A DNA stretch of 64,000 nucleotides, from positions 4,898,001-4,962,000 of the forward strand of contig CM082586.2 of NCBI GenBank assembly GCA_040954595.2, written 5' to 3'. Shown here one piece after another: positions 62,201-64,000 of this stretch. The notes beneath the pieces were generated by a model. That model was not told where the DNA came from. It saw nothing but the letters and a program-made list of their open reading frames with translations, and searched no databases. The translations under genes were made by a program, and so were the position numbers. Each line of letters opens with the position of its first letter. Positions within the stretch are counted from its first letter, which is position 1. This DNA is from Balanoglossus misakiensis. Its lineage: Eukaryota; Hemichordata.

Positions 62201-62741
62201 CCACGTCAAATTCAACACCACCTTCCTCTCTGCAAAATGAAGACAGAATTAGAAGAATATTGACAGTGTGTCACTGCTACTAGTTTCACACTGTTCTCAT
62301 ATTTGTATTTGTGTATGATAGTTTTCCTTTTTGTATTGAAGTCACTGACAACACTGTTTCATTTTAGCCATAACCATAAAAACAAAAGCAAATTTACAGT
62401 GTATATATTATAACACATGTACAAATTTGCTTTTCTTTTTGTGTTTTGGAAGGAAAATGCTCTTTCTGTAAACAATGAGTGAATGACAGGGTTTGTTCTG
62501 AAATCTGCCTGTGGCTTCCTAGCTGTATATATACAGACCTTGCTGCGCCTATTGCTGAAACCATCATGTTATCTTCTTTCTCTTGCAATTCTTTTGCAAG
62601 TTCCTCGCTCATCACATCAGCAAGTGAACTCGGTTGTGGTGTCACCTGGACCCCCCTCTTCCACGGACTTGTCTTATTCCACGGATTTGCACCTGGCACA
62701 GGTGTGTTATTCGTCACAGCAGTTTCGCCTTGTGGTTCCAT
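59084..62741 (-). CDS. riok3: RIOK3, atypical serine/threonine kinase of the RIO family (whole gene, 11 coding exons)
   Basis: Cytoplasmic RIO-family ATPase/kinase; in vertebrates it associates with pre-40S ribosomes and modulates innate RNA sensing (family knowledge). Eleven GT-AG exons join in phase to 543 residues (human about 519). The N-terminal [15 protein letters not shown] (about 40-53) and [18 protein letters not shown] segments are RIOK3-specific and exclude RIOK1/2. Kinase landmarks: flexible P-loop STGKEA (271-276), AIK with catalytic Lys 298, [19 protein letters not shown], hinge [10 protein letters not shown], catalytic loop HADLSEYN (Asp 414, Asn 419) and metal-binding [13 protein letters not shown] (Asp 431). 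The acidic C-tail ends [15 protein letters not shown]. The start at 62741 is the first ATG in frame, with A at -3 and G at +4. All key residues are present, so the enzyme should be active. The gene faces SNRNP40 head-to-head. Confidence 0.97.
59363..59470 (-). CDS. riok3: RIOK3 coding exon 10
   Basis: 36 residues, [20 protein letters not shown] to FLQQ, phase 0-0. Acceptor TTCGCAG|TTC; donor CAGCAG|GTATGG. Confidence 0.94.
59781..59951 (-). CDS. riok3: RIOK3 coding exon 9 (catalytic loop)
   Basis: Encodes [18 protein letters not shown] then [20 protein letters not shown], phase 0-0. Donor CACAG|GTAAAT. Confidence 0.97.
60088..60247 (-). CDS. riok3: RIOK3 coding exon 8 (hinge)
   Basis: Encodes [20 protein letters not shown] then [11 protein letters not shown]. 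Acceptor TTTTGCAG|GATG; donor CAAG|GTAGGC. Confidence 0.96.
60433..60615 (-). CDS. riok3: RIOK3 coding exon 7 (catalytic Lys, alpha-C region)
   Basis: Encodes [20 protein letters not shown], the DYRFKDR segment and [18 protein letters not shown]. Acceptor TTTCAG|AGG; donor ATGAG|GTATGG. Confidence 0.96.
60749..60876 (-). CDS. riok3: RIOK3 coding exon 6 (P-loop)
   Basis: Encodes [20 protein letters not shown] then [18 protein letters not shown], the start of the RIO domain. Donor CCT|GTAAGT. Confidence 0.95.
60978..61124 (-). CDS. riok3: RIOK3 coding exon 5
   Basis: 49 residues from [20 protein letters not shown] to [10 protein letters not shown], phase 0-0. Donor ATCA|GTAAGT. Confidence 0.95.
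61419..61531 (-). CDS. riok3: RIOK3 coding exon 4
   Basis: Encodes [20 protein letters not shown] and [12 protein letters not shown], the RIOK3 GKGKDITTKHDE region. Acceptor CATAAAG|GTTC is weak (A/G-rich just upstream), donor CAG|GTAAGA. Confidence 0.92.
61731..61832 (-). CDS. riok3: RIOK3 coding exon 3
   Basis: Encodes [13 protein letters not shown] and the acidic [11 protein letters not shown], matching the RIOK3 VSISFENYRKVHP region. Acceptor ATTGCAG|TG; donor AAAG|GTGGGT. Found by reading in phase, since other frames across it are also open. Confidence 0.92.
62069..62229 (-). CDS. riok3: RIOK3 coding exon 2
   Basis: Encodes [15 protein letters not shown] and [17 protein letters not shown] to DSK. 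Acceptor TTTTGCAG|AGAGG; donor AAAG|GTATTA. Confidence 0.94.
62539..62741 (-). CDS. riok3: RIOK3 coding exon 1
   Basis: Starts [10 protein letters not shown]; includes [20 protein letters not shown]. Donor GCAAG|GTCTGT, phase 2. Confidence 0.93.
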
Positions 62742-63199
62742 TTTAACAGTCAATAAATTATTATAAAACTCTATACACAAAGAAATCTTGGGATAAAAGA
62801 TATGTACAAAAATATGTGTAAATTCAGGGAAAATATACAAATAGGGTATCTCTCGCTTTGGCACCCTGTATATTCCGGCAGCTTCGTTCCAAGCGCTTGG
62901 ATTGGTGTCTCGGTGAAGACGGTATTACTGACGTAAAGTAGCACCAGTTATTTGAAAGAAGGTGACGCACTTTGATGAAAATAAATGCGATTTCGGGAGG
63001 TTGTGAAATGTCCACCCCTTTCGTCGTACGCGCGGTTGCGCAAGATGGAGACAACCTGGCTTGGAGGAAATAAATCACAAACAACCTTTTACATCAGGGA
63101 TTTGTTTGTTTGGAATTTGTTTACTATTATTAAGAAAAATAGCGTGTGTTCCGCGTATGTGTGGGACTTTTTCAACATCAGCCTAGTACGTTTAACAGA
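62742..63199. promoter_or_regulatory. Shared bidirectional promoter between RIOK3 and SNRNP40
   Basis: Only 458 bases separate the two start codons, which point away from each other. Visible elements: a reverse CCAAT box (ATTGG, 62901-62905), a CRE-like TGACGTAA (62929-62936), CpG-rich TACGCGCGGTTGCGC near 63028-63042, and a YY1-like CAAGATGG (63041-63048). There is no TATA box near either start. These are typical of housekeeping bidirectional promoters. ATGs at 63045 (ORF overlapping the SNRNP40 start, ending 63254) and 63157 (short ORF) would be upstream ORFs if transcription starts 5' of them. Confidence 0.7.
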
Positions 63200-63316
63200 A
63201 TGCCGACCATGGAAGGAAAGCGGAAGGCCGAGGAGAGCGCACTGGTTCCCGTGAAGAAACCAAAGACTGATCTGGTCGCCGTTGCCGCTCAACAAAGCAA
63301 AGCGGTCGTTGAATCC
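63200..63316 (+). CDS. snrnp40: SNRNP40 coding exon 1
   Basis: 39 residues, MPTMEGKRKAEESALVPVKK onward to AVVES. Donor GAATCC|GTGAGT, phase 0. Confidence 0.93.
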
Positions 63317-63916
63317 GTGAGTGGTCGTATCTCTCTGGCTTGCCATGTCTGTGTTCACAACAATCAACATCGTCATTCAATGGCTATTGCATTCCACCAG
63401 TCAATCATGAACAAATCATGTACTTCCAAGTGAAGTCTCCTTCAATACGCCTTATATGCAAACTATTATAGAAGGTCCTGAACTCACAACCATCTAGTAT
63501 TCCAGGGTTTGTCAATGTATCGTCTTACCTTTGTTTATTGCAGGGAGTGCCCAGGACTTCAAGTCTACTTTCACCAATAATGCTGCTTTCAGGGCACGAA
63601 GGTGATATTTTCAGCAATAAATTCTCACCAGATGGAACAATGCTAGTGTCAGGTGGATTTGACCGACAGATTTGTGAGTATATAAATTCTGCATTCACAG
63701 TTACACTATGATGAGTAATCTGGAAATTTACTGATGAAATTGACATTTTTGTTGGGTATTTATCAAGAATACGCGATTGATCAGAATGTTAAAGGAAAAA
63801 CTTTTTTATTTTGCCATTTCAGTTTTGTGGAATGTGTATGGAGAGTGTGAAAATTATGCTGTTCTGAAAGGACATACAGGAGCTGTTATGGATATGCACT
63901 ATTCGACAGATGGAAG
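63200..63916 (+). CDS. snrnp40: SNRNP40, U5 snRNP 40-kDa WD40 protein (5' part; gene continues beyond the window)
   Basis: Nuclear WD40 beta-propeller subunit of the U5 snRNP, which sits with PRPF8 and SNRNP200 in the spliceosome (family knowledge). Exons 63200-63316, 63544-63673 and 63823-63916 join in phase to 113 complete codons; the rest (human about 357 residues) lies to the right. The N-terminus has a basic LVPVKKPK motif shared with vertebrate SNRNP40. The first WD blade runs from LLSGHEGDI (GH at 56-57) to FLWNVYGECENY, and the second begins LKGHTGAVMDMHYSTDG. The ATG at 63200 has A at -3. Frame upstream is open to 63146 but has no ATG. It shares its promoter with RIOK3. Confidence 0.95.
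63544..63673 (+). CDS. snrnp40: SNRNP40 coding exon 2
   Basis: Encodes PIMLLSGHEGDIFSNKFSPD and MLVSGGFDRQI. Acceptor TTATTGCAG|GGA; donor ATTT|GTGAGT, phase 1. Confidence 0.95.
63823..63916 (+). CDS. snrnp40: SNRNP40 coding exon 3
   Basis: Encodes LWNVYGECENYAVLKGHTGA then VMDMHYSTDG. Acceptor GCCATTTCAG|TTT; donor GGAAG|GTAATA, phase 2. The next exon lies outside the window. Confidence 0.93.
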
Positions 63917-64000
63917 GTAATAATAAGTTTTACAGCCCTAGTACATATTTTGAAAATACCACAGTTTAAAATTCACGTGATGTAAAGAATATTGGTAACC

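Noticed and set aside
61713-62204. 163-codon continuous minus-strand frame across RIOK3 exons 2-3
   Set aside because: The frame reads through intron 2 and then in the wrong phase over exon 3; splicing at 62069 and 61832 restores the RIOK3 sequence instead.
59084-62741. Identification of the kinase as RIOK1
   Set aside because: The catalytic core is shared across RIO kinases, but the [15 protein letters not shown] and [17 protein letters not shown] segments and [11 protein letters not shown] are RIOK3 features.

Overview
This is a nuclear genome window from an invertebrate animal. The genes are split by GT-AG introns, intergenic space is long, CpG dinucleotides are abundant in one half and depleted in the other, and there are short non-autonomous transposons. 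Gene content and protein style point to a bilaterian with one GATA4/5/6-class gene. An invertebrate deuterostome such as a lancelet or hemichordate is my best guess, but the sequence does not prove it.

Layout: about 1-27.2 kb holds no gene I can support. It is CpG-rich, with scattered microsatellites, two TATA-like core-promoter candidates and a GATA-site cluster, and is probably upstream regulatory DNA. A TATA-containing promoter and a candidate 5' leader exon sit near 27.4-27.7 kb. A GATA4/5/6 transcription factor gene then runs on the plus strand from 29157 to 51157 (coding exons about 29.2, 39.3, 41.5/41.7, 50.0 and 50.9 kb). From about 51.2 to 58.3 kb is its 3' flank with several miniature transposons. 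RIOK3, an atypical RIO kinase, lies on the minus strand (62741 down to 59084, 11 coding exons, complete). SNRNP40, a U5 snRNP WD40 protein, starts at 63200 on the plus strand, head-to-head with RIOK3, and runs off the right edge after three exons.

The most interesting feature is in the GATA gene. The exon encoding the C-terminal, DNA-binding zinc finger is present twice in tandem (41524-41649 and 41721-41846). The copies are exactly equal in length (126 nt), both phase 0-0, each with its own splice sites and intact C-X2-C-X17-C-X2-C finger, and are separated by only 71 nt. This is the architecture of mutually exclusive alternative exons and would give one GATA factor two DNA-binding specificities. 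The same gene carries an approximately 145-residue N-terminal extension ahead of an internal Met, arranged like the long and short forms of vertebrate GATA6. Linkage of GATA4/5/6 to RIOK3 matches the linkage of GATA6 and RIOK3 on human chromosome 18q11.2 (from memory) and looks ancestral. RIOK3 and SNRNP40 are housekeeping RNA/ribosome-processing genes sharing a short bidirectional promoter; the GATA gene is a developmental regulator with large introns that contain CpG-rich, GATA-site-dense patches, suggesting autoregulation.
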